Assembly: GCA_964396375.1 (NCBI GenBank)
Contig: CAYNEY010000028.1
Span: forward strand, 1 to 64,000
Source: FEN-1139 sp964396375
GTDB lineage: Bacteria > Myxococcota_A > Polyangia > Polyangiales > Polyangiaceae
DNA: 64,000 nt
Reading direction: 5' to 3'
Under the pieces are notes generated by a model. The model had not been told where the DNA came from. It did not search any database and saw only the letters and a list, made by a program, of their open reading frames with translations. Shown one piece after another: positions 1 through 8,298 of this stretch; position 1 is the stretch's first letter; each line of letters begins with the position of its first letter. A program made the position numbers and the translations under genes.

Positions 1-578
1 CCTTGATTGTCGACCCCGCCCTCACCATCGATACCGCCCTCACCATCGATACCGCCCTCACCATCGATACCACCCTCGCCGTCGATACCACCCTCACCGT
101 CGATGCCACCTGCGCCAGGATAGCCGCCGCTCCGGATCCCGTACGCGCCGCCTTGTCCGATCCAGCCCCCGAGACCCGGGAGGCCGCCAGCGTTGTCCGT
201 ACCTCCCTCAGAGTAGGGAGGATCCCCACCGAAACCTGTGTAGCCCCCCTGTTGTTCCGGTGAACCGCCCTCAGCGTCAGCTCCGTTCTCGCTGCCGCCC
301 GCCGCTTGTAGGTATGCGCCCCCCTCGGCTGGCGTTGTCCCCGCTGCACTCGCATCGCTGTCCGAGAGTCCCGTTCCTGCAGCGCCAGCCACGTCGTCGG
401 TGTCCGCATCGGTCTGGCCGCCACACGCCGGTTCCGCGAGCGCAAGTCCAAGTGTGAGAGAGACCACAGAGGATTTCCTCAGCCAGGCATCGAAAGAGAG
501 GGGGCGGGTAGGGCCCCTGTGGTGAACCAGGTACTGCAGAAACTGACGAACCCTGCGCGCGTGTGTCACGTGATCCAT
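1..578 (-). pseudogene. Gly-rich lipoprotein, frameshifted, C-terminus outside window
   Basis: The minus-strand start at 578 gives a basic N-terminus, then a hydrophobic stretch ending in a lipobox-like LALAEPAC-GG, then an Asp/Ala/Gly-rich segment. That frame turns into Arg-rich junk near position 320. Reading the neighbouring frame from there restores a typical linker (GGAYLQAAGGSENGADAEGG, later GGIDGEGG repeats) that stays open to the window edge. The switch coincides with a run of six C at 319-324, so either the gene carries a 1-nt indel or the run is a sequencing error. No enzymatic domain is visible. Surface lipoproteins with such linkers recur through this window; function unknown. 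Confidence 0.6.
12..113. repeat. 18-bp coding tandem repeat (about 5-6 copies)
   Basis: The unit is about 18 bp (atcgataccgccctcacc on the + strand), with copies differing at one or two bases. Read on the minus strand it encodes a G-G-I-D-G-E hexapeptide, so it is the Gly-rich linker of the lipoprotein gene that runs off the left edge. Because the unit is a multiple of three, copy-number change would keep the frame. Confidence 0.85.
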
Positions 579-689
579 AGTTGGCACTCCCGTGAGTCAA
601 TCAAGCAATGTCCGTGCCATGTGTGCAATGCTCAAACTTCGCCAAAAAAACTGTGGAAGTGAATGATGGGAACGTGCCAAGATGGGCCC

Positions 690-713
690 AGTGGCACACT
701 CTTCTGTGCCACT
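690..713. promoter_or_regulatory. 9-bp perfect inverted repeat upstream of the radical SAM gene
   Basis: AGTGGCACA (690-698) and TGTGCCACT (705-713) are exact inverted repeats with a 6-nt spacer. The element ends 27 bp before the preferred ATG at 741. It could be an operator for a dimeric regulator or a 5'-leader hairpin. No T-tract follows, so a simple terminator is unlikely. Confidence 0.5.
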
Positions 714-740
714 CGATGCAATACCGTCTGGGAGGCCTAC

Positions 741-1862
741 ATGCTCGCGCTGATGCAGAAGCTGGGATACGCGCCGCGCTTTGCTGTTTTCGAGATCACC
801 CTCCGCTGCAACCTCGACTGCCGTCACTGCGGCTCCCGTGCAGGTGTGGCGCGTGACGACGAGCTCACCCTCGAGGAGATCCGCGTCCTCGCGCGGGACC
901 TCGGGCAGCTCGGGTGCCAGCACCTCACGTTGAGTGGTGGCGAACCGCTGATGCGCCGCGACTGGCCCGAGATCGCGGAGGCGATGCGAGAGGCCAAGAT
1001 CACCACGGCCCTGATCAGCAATGGATCGATTTGGAGCGCGACCATCGCTGACCGTTTCAAGTCGGCAGGTATCGCAAGCCTTGGGATCAGTGTGGACGGA
1101 TTCTCGGCCAACCACGACTACCAGCGGCGCTCACCGGGTCTGTTCAACCGGGTGGTCGCGACCATCACGCAGGCGGCCCAGGCAGGGATCGAGGTGGTGG
1201 CCGTGACCACCATCAATCGGCGCAACAAGTCCGAGTTGCGGGCTCTGCGAGACTTCCTTGGTGACTGTGGTGCGCGCTACCATCAAGTGCAGCTGGCGAC
1301 TCCGACCGGCAATATGACAGATCACCCGGATTTGATGCTCGAACCCGAAGATATGTTGGAAATCGTACCACTTCTGGCTGAGCTTCGGCAGGATGGAAAA
1401 ACGCCGCGGATGCAGATCACTCACACGATTGGCTACTTTGGTGACCCGGAGCCGTACCTGCGCGATGGCAGCAGCCTCGTGCCCTTCTGGACTGGGTGTC
1501 CCGCGGGGATGAGCGTGATCGGTATCGAGAGCAACGGAAACGTGAAAGGTTGTCTGTCGCTGCCCTCCGAGAAGAACTGCGAGAGCGCCTTTATCGAAGG
1601 GAACCTCCGGACCGAATCGCTCAGCACGATCTGGAATCGACCCGGAGCATTTGCCTACAACCGCGAGTTTTCGCTCGATCTCTTGGGTGGAGAATGCCGA
1701 ACGTGCGACTATGCCGAGGTGTGTCGCGGCGGATGCACCTGGAGATGCACGGCGAGCCGGGCATTCGTGCGAGACAACGAGTATTGTTTCCTTCGCCAGC
1801 AGCGGCACCGCGAGAGCCTTGCGCGCCGTCGGCTGCCGCTTGCCGACAAGGACCGTGGATAG
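741..1862 (+). CDS. Radical SAM/SPASM domain protein
   Basis: This is a 373-aa radical SAM enzyme. CNLDCRHC (Cys23, Cys27, Cys30) is the CX3CX2C motif that binds the SAM-cleaving [4Fe-4S] cluster, and LTLSGGEPLMR is the GGE motif. The C-terminal third has the Cys pattern of a SPASM auxiliary-cluster domain (GCPAGMSVIGIESNGNVKGC, then CRTCDYAEVCRGGC). Such proteins modify peptides or proteins (RiPP maturases, anSME-like) or take part in heme-related steps; the substrate here is unknown and no short precursor-peptide gene is evident beside it. I chose ATG 741 because GGGAGG lies at 730-735; an in-frame ATG at 663 would add 26 residues. Confidence 0.9.
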   Translation: MLALMQKLGYAPRFAVFEITLRCNLDCRHCGSRAGVARDDELTLEEIRVLARDLGQLGCQHLTLSGGEPLMRRDWPEIAEAMREAKITTALISNGSIWSATIADRFKSAGIASLGISVDGFSANHDYQRRSPGLFNRVVATITQAAQAGIEVVAVTTINRRNKSELRALRDFLGDCGARYHQVQLATPTGNMTDHPDLMLEPEDMLEIVPLLAELRQDGKTPRMQITHTIGYFGDPEPYLRDGSSLVPFWTGCPAGMSVIGIESNGNVKGCLSLPSEKNCESAFIEGNLRTESLSTIWNRPGAFAYNREFSLDLLGGECRTCDYAEVCRGGCTWRCTASRAFVRDNEYCFLRQQRHRESLARRRLPLADKDRG

Positions 1863-1924
1863 AGGCGGATAGACCGAAGTACCGCGTCGCCCGAACATTC
1901 TGGCGACGGCAGTGCGGTGAGGGA

Positions 1925-1940
1925 GGCCTGGGGGCAGGCC
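1925..1940 (+). terminator. Possible terminator hairpin after the radical SAM gene
   Basis: GGCCTG-GGGG-CAGGCC is a perfect 6-bp stem about 60 bp downstream of the radical SAM stop, followed by more GC-rich dyad sequence. There is no U-tract, so this is a weak call. Confidence 0.3.
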
Positions 1941-1981
1941 GCGCCGGGCCCTCGCCCCGGGGTGCGCTGTTTCCCGAGCTC

Positions 1982-1994
1982 GGCTAGACTAGCC
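1982..1994. promoter_or_regulatory. Palindrome GGCTAG-A-CTAGCC before the hemerythrin gene
   Basis: This is a perfect 13-bp palindrome 21 bp upstream of the hemerythrin ATG, overlapping a TAGACT sequence that could serve as a -10 element. It is a candidate operator. The ribosome binding site GGAGAGG follows at 2004-2010. Confidence 0.35.
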
Positions 1995-2015
1995 TCAACC
2001 TGCGGAGAGGCAACG

Positions 2016-2432
2016 ATGCTGTGGTGCGAAGAATGGCATACCGGACTTCCGGAACTCGACGATCAGCACCGGCGGATCCACGCATTGATTCTTCGGGTGC
2101 AGGAGCTCCCCCAAAACAGCTCTTCTTCGACGTGGCGGCCCATCCTGCTCGAGATTGAGGCGGAGACACGGGCGCACTTCGACCACGAAGAACGGCTGAT
2201 GAACGCGCATGGCTTCCCCGACCGCGAACGCCATCGACTCGATCACGCTAGCCTGATCGCCGAGATCCAGCGTTATCGCGAACGGAACGTCTTCGGTCCT
2301 CAGCAGCTAGCCCGCGTCCTCTTCAACTGGCTCTGGTCTCACACGCAGATGGAGGATCGCCCGCTCGTGCACTTCCTGGCTCAGCGAGGAAAGAGGGATG
2401 TGCATCAGCAGTCTGGCATCGAGTTGCCATGA
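2016..2432 (+). CDS. Bacteriohemerythrin
   Basis: The 138-aa single-domain hemerythrin is a cytoplasmic O2-binding non-heme diiron four-helix bundle. All seven expected iron ligands are present with canonical spacing: His18, His54, Glu58, His73, His77, His109 and Asp114 (motifs DDQHRRIH, HFDHEERLM, HRLDHASL, HTQMED). The family is linked to O2 storage, delivery or sensing. The start is fixed by GGAGAGG six bases upstream. The stop overlaps the next gene's start (ATGA), so the two are probably co-translated. There is no output domain, so sensing would have to be indirect. Confidence 0.92.
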   Translation: MLWCEEWHTGLPELDDQHRRIHALILRVQELPQNSSSSTWRPILLEIEAETRAHFDHEERLMNAHGFPDRERHRLDHASLIAEIQRYRERNVFGPQQLARVLFNWLWSHTQMEDRPLVHFLAQRGKRDVHQQSGIELP

Positions 2433-3094
2433 GTACCGGCTGGCTTTGGGGAATGGTCGGCTCTTTGGCCCTTACGGGTTGCGTGGGAGCTGAGCCAGCC
2501 AGTGGCATGGCAGGCGGTGGGCCTGGTCTCGATGCTGGTGTGCAGAGTGGTGGCTCCTTGGAGGTGGATCAATCTCTTTCGATGATGCCCCTCGAACTTG
2601 GGCGGAGCTGGTCGTACGTGCTCTCTCCTATCGATCCCACGTCCACGAGCGGCTGCCCGCGCACCACGACCGCGATCACGCAGAGAATCGAACTATTTCT
2701 GGATGACACGGGTGGTGTCACCACCGCCTGGGTATACTTACCCACGTGCCGTAGTGATGCCATGGTGCTGTGGGAGAGCAGGGGGATCCACTACGGTTTG
2801 CTGCTCGCGGACCCCACGGATCCGTCGGCTGGGACCATCGGCAGCCGGCTCACTGTGCTGGTCGACCCTACTGTTGCGAGTTCCTTCGCAGCCAGCACGA
2901 CCGACGCGACCCGCTACGAATGGTCACCGCTTGGCACGACAGAGACCGTGGCCGGGTCGTTCTCAGACTGTTACGACCGGCGACTTGTGGGCGCGGATTC
3001 GAGTGCCGTGTACTGCCGCGGCGTCGGTTTGGTGCGGGTTCGGTCGGGATCCCAGAATCTCGAACTCGAACTCGAGAGTATGGTGGTTCCCTAG
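2429..3094 (+). CDS. Small predicted lipoprotein
   Basis: This 221-aa protein has a type II signal peptide with lipobox LTGC (Cys18), a short Gly/Ser linker and a compact domain of about 160 aa containing four Cys. The domain contains PLELGRSWSYVLSP and a repeated YEWSPLG-like pattern, resembling small extracytoplasmic beta-rich domains; I do not recognise the family. It is translationally coupled to the hemerythrin gene through an ATGA overlap, although the partners sit in different compartments. Function unknown. Confidence 0.75.
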   Translation: MSTGWLWGMVGSLALTGCVGAEPASGMAGGGPGLDAGVQSGGSLEVDQSLSMMPLELGRSWSYVLSPIDPTSTSGCPRTTTAITQRIELFLDDTGGVTTAWVYLPTCRSDAMVLWESRGIHYGLLLADPTDPSAGTIGSRLTVLVDPTVASSFAASTTDATRYEWSPLGTTETVAGSFSDCYDRRLVGADSSAVYCRGVGLVRVRSGSQNLELELESMVVP

Positions 3095-3168
3095 GGTACT
3101 TGGCTTGGCCCGGGGACCGCCAGGGAAGAGTCTGGCCTGATCATGACCAAGGTCGGTAAGATGGTTCG

Positions 3169-4575
3169 GTGTCGGACCAACCAGAGCGATTCGAGCCCCA
3201 TGTTCCCTCGTCGATGCCGGCCGAGAGCCTCTCGGTGCTGGTGGTCGACGACGATGAGGGCAATCGCGCCAGCCTCGAGCGGATCTTTGTGAAGGAGGGG
3301 ATGCGTGTCAGCTTGGCCGCCGGGGCGCGCGATGCCCTTGAGGTCTTGCGTCGGGCCAGGGTGGATGTGGTGCTCACCGATCTGATGATGCCCGGTGTTT
3401 CGGGCGCGGAGCTGCTCCGTGCGATCAAGGAATTGAGCCCCGACACCGAAGTCGTGTTGATGACCGCGTTTGGCTCGGTGGAAGTTGCGGTTCAGGCGAT
3501 GCGCGATGGTGCCTACGATTTCGTCGAGAAGCCGCTCAAGCGCATGACCATCGTGAAGAGTGTGCGCAAAGCGGGGGAACGGCGGCGATTGGTGAGTGAG
3601 AACCGGAGCCTGCGACAAGAGCTGCGCCGACTCTCCGAGCGGACAATCGTAGGCCAAAGCGCGGTGCTGCGGCGGGTGCTGCAGGTTGTCGCGCAGGCGG
3701 CGCCTTCGAGTGCCACCGTGCTGATTCTCGGGGAGAGTGGCACGGGCAAGGAGCTGATTGCACGGGCCGTTCACGAAGGGAGCGGGCGAGTGGGTGCATT
3801 CGTCGCGGTCAACTGTGCGGCTATCCCCGAGGCGATCTTGGAGGCGGAGCTATTCGGGCATGAGAAAGGGGCGTTCACCGGGGCCACCGTGCGGCGCGAG
3901 GGTCGCTTTGCGCGCGCGACCGGGGGAACGCTGTTTCTCGACGAGATTGGCGAGCTCACCCCCAGCGTTCAAGTCAAGTTGCTTCGGGTGCTCCAGGAGG
4001 GCGAATACGAGCCGGTAGGAGGAGTGACCCAGAAGACCGATGCCCGGATTGTCGCCGCGACCAATCGGGATCTGCGTGGTGAGGTCGAGGCCGGACGGTT
4101 TCGCGAGGATCTCTACTACCGACTCAACGTGATCGCGGTCACAGCGCCGCCGCTCCGGGCTCGTCCTGAGGACATCCCGCTTCTGGTCGACCATTTTCTC
4201 ACCGTCTACTGCCGTAAGAACCAGCGTCACCTCCCCCAGGTGCCGAGTGCCGTTTTGGAGCGGCTCGTCCACTACGCCTGGCCGGGCAACGTCCGCGAAC
4301 TGGAAAATGTCATTGAGCGTTGCGTTGTCCTGTCTCAACGGGAGACTCTAGGCCTCGAGGACCTTCCGGAGTCGATCATCGAGTCGGCCGGGGCCCCCCT
4401 TTCGTCGCTGAGTTTTTCGATTGGCACGCCCCTCGACCAGGTTGAACAGAGCATGATCCGGGAGACCTTGCGGCACACCAACGGGGACAAATCCCTGGCG
4501 GCGCAGCTCCTCGGGATCTCGGCACGCACCATCTACCGGAAGCTGGGCGAAGGGGAGGGCGGCGGGCCGGGGTGA
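3169..4575 (+). CDS. NtrC-type sigma-54-dependent response regulator
   Basis: The 468-aa regulator has three domains. A receiver domain (about 22-135) has acidic pocket DDD at 27-29, phosphoacceptor Asp71 (LTDLMMPG) and Lys121. An AAA+ sigma-54 activation domain (about 160-395) has Walker A GESGTGKE at 188-195, the GAFTGA loop at 234-239 that contacts sigma-54, and Walker B FLDEIGEL. A Fis-type HTH (DKSLAAQLLGISARTIYRKL) is C-terminal. It would activate sigma-54 promoters on phosphorylation. No cognate histidine kinase is in the window. It sits just upstream of, and in the same direction as, the T2SS operon, which may be a target. The start is GTG 3169; an in-frame ATG at 3214 is also possible. 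Confidence 0.93.
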   Translation: MSDQPERFEPHVPSSMPAESLSVLVVDDDEGNRASLERIFVKEGMRVSLAAGARDALEVLRRARVDVVLTDLMMPGVSGAELLRAIKELSPDTEVVLMTAFGSVEVAVQAMRDGAYDFVEKPLKRMTIVKSVRKAGERRRLVSENRSLRQELRRLSERTIVGQSAVLRRVLQVVAQAAPSSATVLILGESGTGKELIARAVHEGSGRVGAFVAVNCAAIPEAILEAELFGHEKGAFTGATVRREGRFARATGGTLFLDEIGELTPSVQVKLLRVLQEGEYEPVGGVTQKTDARIVAATNRDLRGEVEAGRFREDLYYRLNVIAVTAPPLRARPEDIPLLVDHFLTVYCRKNQRHLPQVPSAVLERLVHYAWPGNVRELENVIERCVVLSQRETLGLEDLPESIIESAGAPLSSLSFSIGTPLDQVEQSMIRETLRHTNGDKSLAAQLLGISARTIYRKLGEGEGGGPG

Positions 4576-4632
4576 GACCGCGAATGACAATTTGGCAGAG
4601 CTGGCGGGATCGCTGGGGCGATTCCTGACAGG

Positions 4633-5709
4633 TTGTCCGATCGGGTCGGGCCCAGCACGATTCCGCTGGATTTCCTGGGCAAACTCGACAATGACCCGTG
4701 GCACGACCTTCGCAATTGGGGTTCGGTCTTGTCCTTCGACGCTCTGCTCAAACGTTACTCGGTTCTGCTGCTACTCGGGCTGGTGGCAGTGGTCGCGTAC
4801 TTCCAAGCAGCGGGTACCATGAGCTTGTTTGGTGCCGCCATACAGCCTACCGCGGCTGCCGGCGACGCGGTTCGCGCTGCCATCGCCAAGGCGGCCAACT
4901 CAGGGCGGACGCGTGTGGCCGAGCCGATCTTGGCGCGCAACGCTTTCGATTCGGTGACGGGACCCCTGAACGCCAAGGCGGTCGAGCTCCCGGCCGCGAC
5001 TGAGCGGTCCGTGGATTTCTCGAACCCGCTGGCGGCGCCGGCCTGTGATGGCATCCGTCTCCTCATCGTGACTGAGTCGACCGATCCGGTGTGGTCGGTG
5101 GCTGCGCTGCAGGGGCCCGGAGACTCAGGGCCGAAGCTGCGTCGCGTTGGAGACGAGGTTGGTGGCAAACAGATCGCCTATATTGGCTTCAATCCCGAGT
5201 CGGAGAGCCCAGCGGTGTGGCTGACTCAGGGCACGTCGCTGTGCCAGCTCAAGCTGTTTGGTGTCCAGCCCACGACGGTCGCTTCGGTGGTTGCGAGCTC
5301 CACCGCTCGCCCACCGCCCGCGACATCTCCCGGCAAAGGGCCTCCCAAGGTTTCCCCCGAGATCGCCTCCAAGATCCAGAAGATCAGTGATACCGAGTTT
5401 CGGCTCGAGCGTGGCGTGGTGGACAAGATTCTCGAGAATCAGGCCGAGCTAATGAAGGCCGCGCGCATCGTACCGGACAAGCAGAACGGGGAGATCGTGG
5501 GGGTTCGGCTGTACGGGATTCGCCCCGACACCCTGCTCGGTACGCTCGGAATTCAGAACGGGGATCGCCTCGAGACCATCAATGGTTTTAGCATGGCGAG
5601 CCCCGAGAAGGCGCTCGAAGCCTACACGCGTCTCCGAACCTCATCTGGCCTCAAGGTTCAGGTCAACCGCCGCGGTCAGCCTCTAACCATCGACTACAAG
5701 ATCCAATGA
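4633..5709 (+). CDS. gspC: Type II secretion protein GspC
   Basis: This 358-aa inner-membrane T2SS component links the inner platform to the secretin. It has one N-terminal membrane segment (YSVLLLLGLVAVVAYF, about residues 42-57), a periplasmic homology region (about 95-190), a Pro/Lys linker and a C-terminal PDZ domain (about 275-355, with GVRLYGIRPDTLLGTLGIQNGDRL). The nearest upstream in-frame stop is at 4585 and the first usable start is TTG 4633; no ATG precedes the membrane segment. The start codon is therefore unusual and the exact N-terminus uncertain. The gene overlaps gspD by 4 nt (ATGA). Confidence 0.88.
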   Translation: MSDRVGPSTIPLDFLGKLDNDPWHDLRNWGSVLSFDALLKRYSVLLLLGLVAVVAYFQAAGTMSLFGAAIQPTAAAGDAVRAAIAKAANSGRTRVAEPILARNAFDSVTGPLNAKAVELPAATERSVDFSNPLAAPACDGIRLLIVTESTDPVWSVAALQGPGDSGPKLRRVGDEVGGKQIAYIGFNPESESPAVWLTQGTSLCQLKLFGVQPTTVASVVASSTARPPPATSPGKGPPKVSPEIASKIQKISDTEFRLERGVVDKILENQAELMKAARIVPDKQNGEIVGVRLYGIRPDTLLGTLGIQNGDRLETINGFSMASPEKALEAYTRLRTSSGLKVQVNRRGQPLTIDYKIQ

Positions 5710-8294
5710 ACAGAACGAGTAACCGGTCCAGGAAGTGGTGGCTTGCACCCTCGGTGGTGATGTCGCTCGTGAGCACGGTGTATGCCCAGGTGCCAAATCC
5801 TGCCGCGTCGGCGGGAGGTGTGGCCAGTCCAGCCCTGGGGACGGTCACGTCCATGGCAGCGGTGGCTCCCGCGACTCCGGGGGCTGATCCCGAGCCGCCC
5901 GGTGCGAAGGGCAGCTTGCCGACCTCCATGGAGGCGATCGCGAAGGCTACCGATATCCCCTACCAACCGAAGCCCGCTGGGCATCTGGTCAAATTCAACC
6001 TGCAGGATGCCGATCTCGCCGAGCTCGTCAACCACATCAGCGGGCTCACGGGTCGCCGTTTCATCTACGGGCAGAAGGTTCGGAACATCAAGGCGACCGT
6101 AGTGTCTCCCGAGCCAGTCACATTGGCTGAGGCTTATGAGGCCTTCTTGTCGATCCTCGAAGCCAACGGCATGACGGTGATCCCTCATGGTCGTTTCTAC
6201 AAGATTGTCGACTCTGGTGGAGTGGTGTCCCAGTCCACACCGGTCATCGCTCGAGGCGAGCCGGTGCCGGTCACCGATCGCTATGTGACCCGTCTCTATC
6301 GTCTCCAGAGCATCGACGCGACCGAGGCTGCGACCCTGCTTGGCAAGTTCAAGAGTAAGGAGGCGGATATCTCGGTGTACGCCCCCGGCTCGCTCCTCAT
6401 CATCACCGATACCGGGAGCAACGTCGACCGGATGATTCGGATCCTCGAGGAGATAGACGTGGGCGAGGCGGGGCAGAGTATGTGGATCGAGCCCGTCCAC
6501 TATGGCGCAGCAACCGACCTTTCAGCGCGCATCAACGAGCTTTTTCAGCTGACAGGAGCGCAGGGCGGAGCGTTGGGTGGCGGTTTGAGTCGGGTCACGG
6601 CCGATCCACTCACGAACTCGCTCATCATCGTAGGCACCGAGGAGGCCTACCTGAAGCTCCTGGAGATGATGAAGAGGCTCGATGCCAAACCTGATGGTAC
6701 CGGCAGTATTCGGGTTGTCCCAGTGCAGCACGCGAAAGCTGACGAGTTGGCGAACGTGCTCACCCAGATGATGCAGAACGTGAAGACCGCCAAGGAGACC
6801 GGGCAAGCCCCGAACGCCGCGGCCGACCGCGACATGTTCGAGGGTGCCGTGCGGATCGTCGCTGACAAGGCCACCAACTCGCTTCTGATCACTTCCTCGG
6901 CCCGTGATTACGCAACGTTGCGCCTGGTCATCGAGCAGCTCGATCAGCGACGGCGGCAGGTGTTCATCGAGGCGGTGATCATGGATCTTGACGTTACGGA
7001 CAGCACCAAGCTCGGCACGTCGTGGCATGGTGGCTACCGCGAGAGTATCGGCAGCTCGAGTCCCTCGATCTTTGCAGGTGGGTTCAACTCCGAGAACACC
7101 TTGGCCTTTCCGCCGAATCAGGACATGCTGCAAGGCTTCGCTATCGGTGTGCGCGGGCCAGATCTTCCAGGCACGCAGAATCTTCTCGGAACCGGCGTGA
7201 GCATCCCGGCGTTCGGTGTGGCGTTGCATGCGCTCACCACCAGCGGTTCTTCCAATGTCCTTGCCACACCCCACATCATCGCTACCGACAACATCGCAGC
7301 CGAGATTCAGATCGGTAAGAATATCCCACTCCAGCAGAATGTGACAGGTGGACTTGGCAACCTGGCATCGCTGGCCAGCGCCGCGGGCGGCACGAACGCA
7401 TCATCTCTGGTGAGCAGCCTCGGTGGGTTGGGTGGCTATGGGTACAACACCCCGCGGCAGGATGTCGGGATCAAGATCAAGGTTACCCCACACATCAACG
7501 AGAAGAACCAGGTTCGACTCGAGCTCGAGCAAGAGAGCAGTGACCAAGGAGCCACCTCGGGCACCATCGGTGCGGTTACGGTCATCAAGCGCACGGCCAA
7601 CACGAACATCACTGTCGACGATCAGCAGACAGTGATCATCGGCGGGCTGATGCGTGAGGAGCAGTACAAGAGCGACGAGAAGATCCCGCTGCTTGGCGAT
7701 ATTCCAGTGTTGGGTTTTCTGTTCCGTCACGAGACGGTGGAGAAGAAGAAGTCGAACCTGCTTCTGGTGTTGACCCCCTACGTGATCCGAGATCAGGCCG
7801 ATCTTCGGCGGATTTTCGAGCGCAAGATGCAGGAGCGCCAAGAATTCTTGGATCGCTACTTCGTGTTCACTGGCCGGGACTGGGAGCCACCGCGTGACTA
7901 TGCGCGGGCCAACGGTTTGGTGGAGGAGATTCGCCAGGCCTATCTGGCGGCGGCGGAGCAGTTGCGGCTCCTGCGTGAGAGTGAGGCGGAGACGCTCGAT
8001 CACCAACCGGGCGCGCCGATAGAGCTGCCCGACGAGGTAGTTTCCGGGCCGGGCCGGGCGGGTGGGGCTGCCAAGGCGACGCCTGGCGCGGCACCGGCTG
8101 CCGCGCCAGCCGCCGCGCCCAAGGCGCCAGCGGCGGCTTCGAAGACCTCCAAAGCCAAAACCAAGGCAGCACCGAAGAAGAACACCACGAAGAAGCCCGC
8201 GCCGCGTCGCGGAGGGAAACCGCGCAGCGACCTGGACGCTCCGCTCGTCCTCCGACAACCGGTGCGAAACATCAACGCTGAGTGGGAGAGGTGA
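5706..8294 (+). CDS. gspD: Type II secretion secretin GspD
   Basis: The 862-aa outer-membrane secretin forms the T2SS exit channel. A signal peptide ends near residue 27 (TVYA-Q). An N0 domain (from about 93, HLVKFNLQDADLAELVNHIS) and N1-N3 ring-building domains follow. The secretin core runs from about residue 418 (VFIEAVIMDLDV) to about 690, with LATPHIIATDN and the conserved VIIGGLMRE...IPLLGDIPVLGFLF block. The C-terminus after about 770 is a long Ala/Pro/Lys-rich tail. Such a tail is not usual for secretins and could bind peptidoglycan, or substitute for a pilotin, since no gspS is seen. It is coupled to gspC. Confidence 0.95.
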   Translation: MNRTSNRSRKWWLAPSVVMSLVSTVYAQVPNPAASAGGVASPALGTVTSMAAVAPATPGADPEPPGAKGSLPTSMEAIAKATDIPYQPKPAGHLVKFNLQDADLAELVNHISGLTGRRFIYGQKVRNIKATVVSPEPVTLAEAYEAFLSILEANGMTVIPHGRFYKIVDSGGVVSQSTPVIARGEPVPVTDRYVTRLYRLQSIDATEAATLLGKFKSKEADISVYAPGSLLIITDTGSNVDRMIRILEEIDVGEAGQSMWIEPVHYGAATDLSARINELFQLTGAQGGALGGGLSRVTADPLTNSLIIVGTEEAYLKLLEMMKRLDAKPDGTGSIRVVPVQHAKADELANVLTQMMQNVKTAKETGQAPNAAADRDMFEGAVRIVADKATNSLLITSSARDYATLRLVIEQLDQRRRQVFIEAVIMDLDVTDSTKLGTSWHGGYRESIGSSSPSIFAGGFNSENTLAFPPNQDMLQGFAIGVRGPDLPGTQNLLGTGVSIPAFGVALHALTTSGSSNVLATPHIIATDNIAAEIQIGKNIPLQQNVTGGLGNLASLASAAGGTNASSLVSSLGGLGGYGYNTPRQDVGIKIKVTPHINEKNQVRLELEQESSDQGATSGTIGAVTVIKRTANTNITVDDQQTVIIGGLMREEQYKSDEKIPLLGDIPVLGFLFRHETVEKKKSNLLLVLTPYVIRDQADLRRIFERKMQERQEFLDRYFVFTGRDWEPPRDYARANGLVEEIRQAYLAAAEQLRLLRESEAETLDHQPGAPIELPDEVVSGPGRAGGAAKATPGAAPAAAPAAAPKAPAAASKTSKAKTKAAPKKNTTKKPAPRRGGKPRSDLDAPLVLRQPVRNINAEWER

Positions 8295-8298
8295 GCGC

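Noticed and set aside
608..740. RiPP precursor peptide before the radical SAM gene
   Set aside because: The short frame from 608 runs into the radical SAM gene, has no leader/core character and no ribosome binding site.
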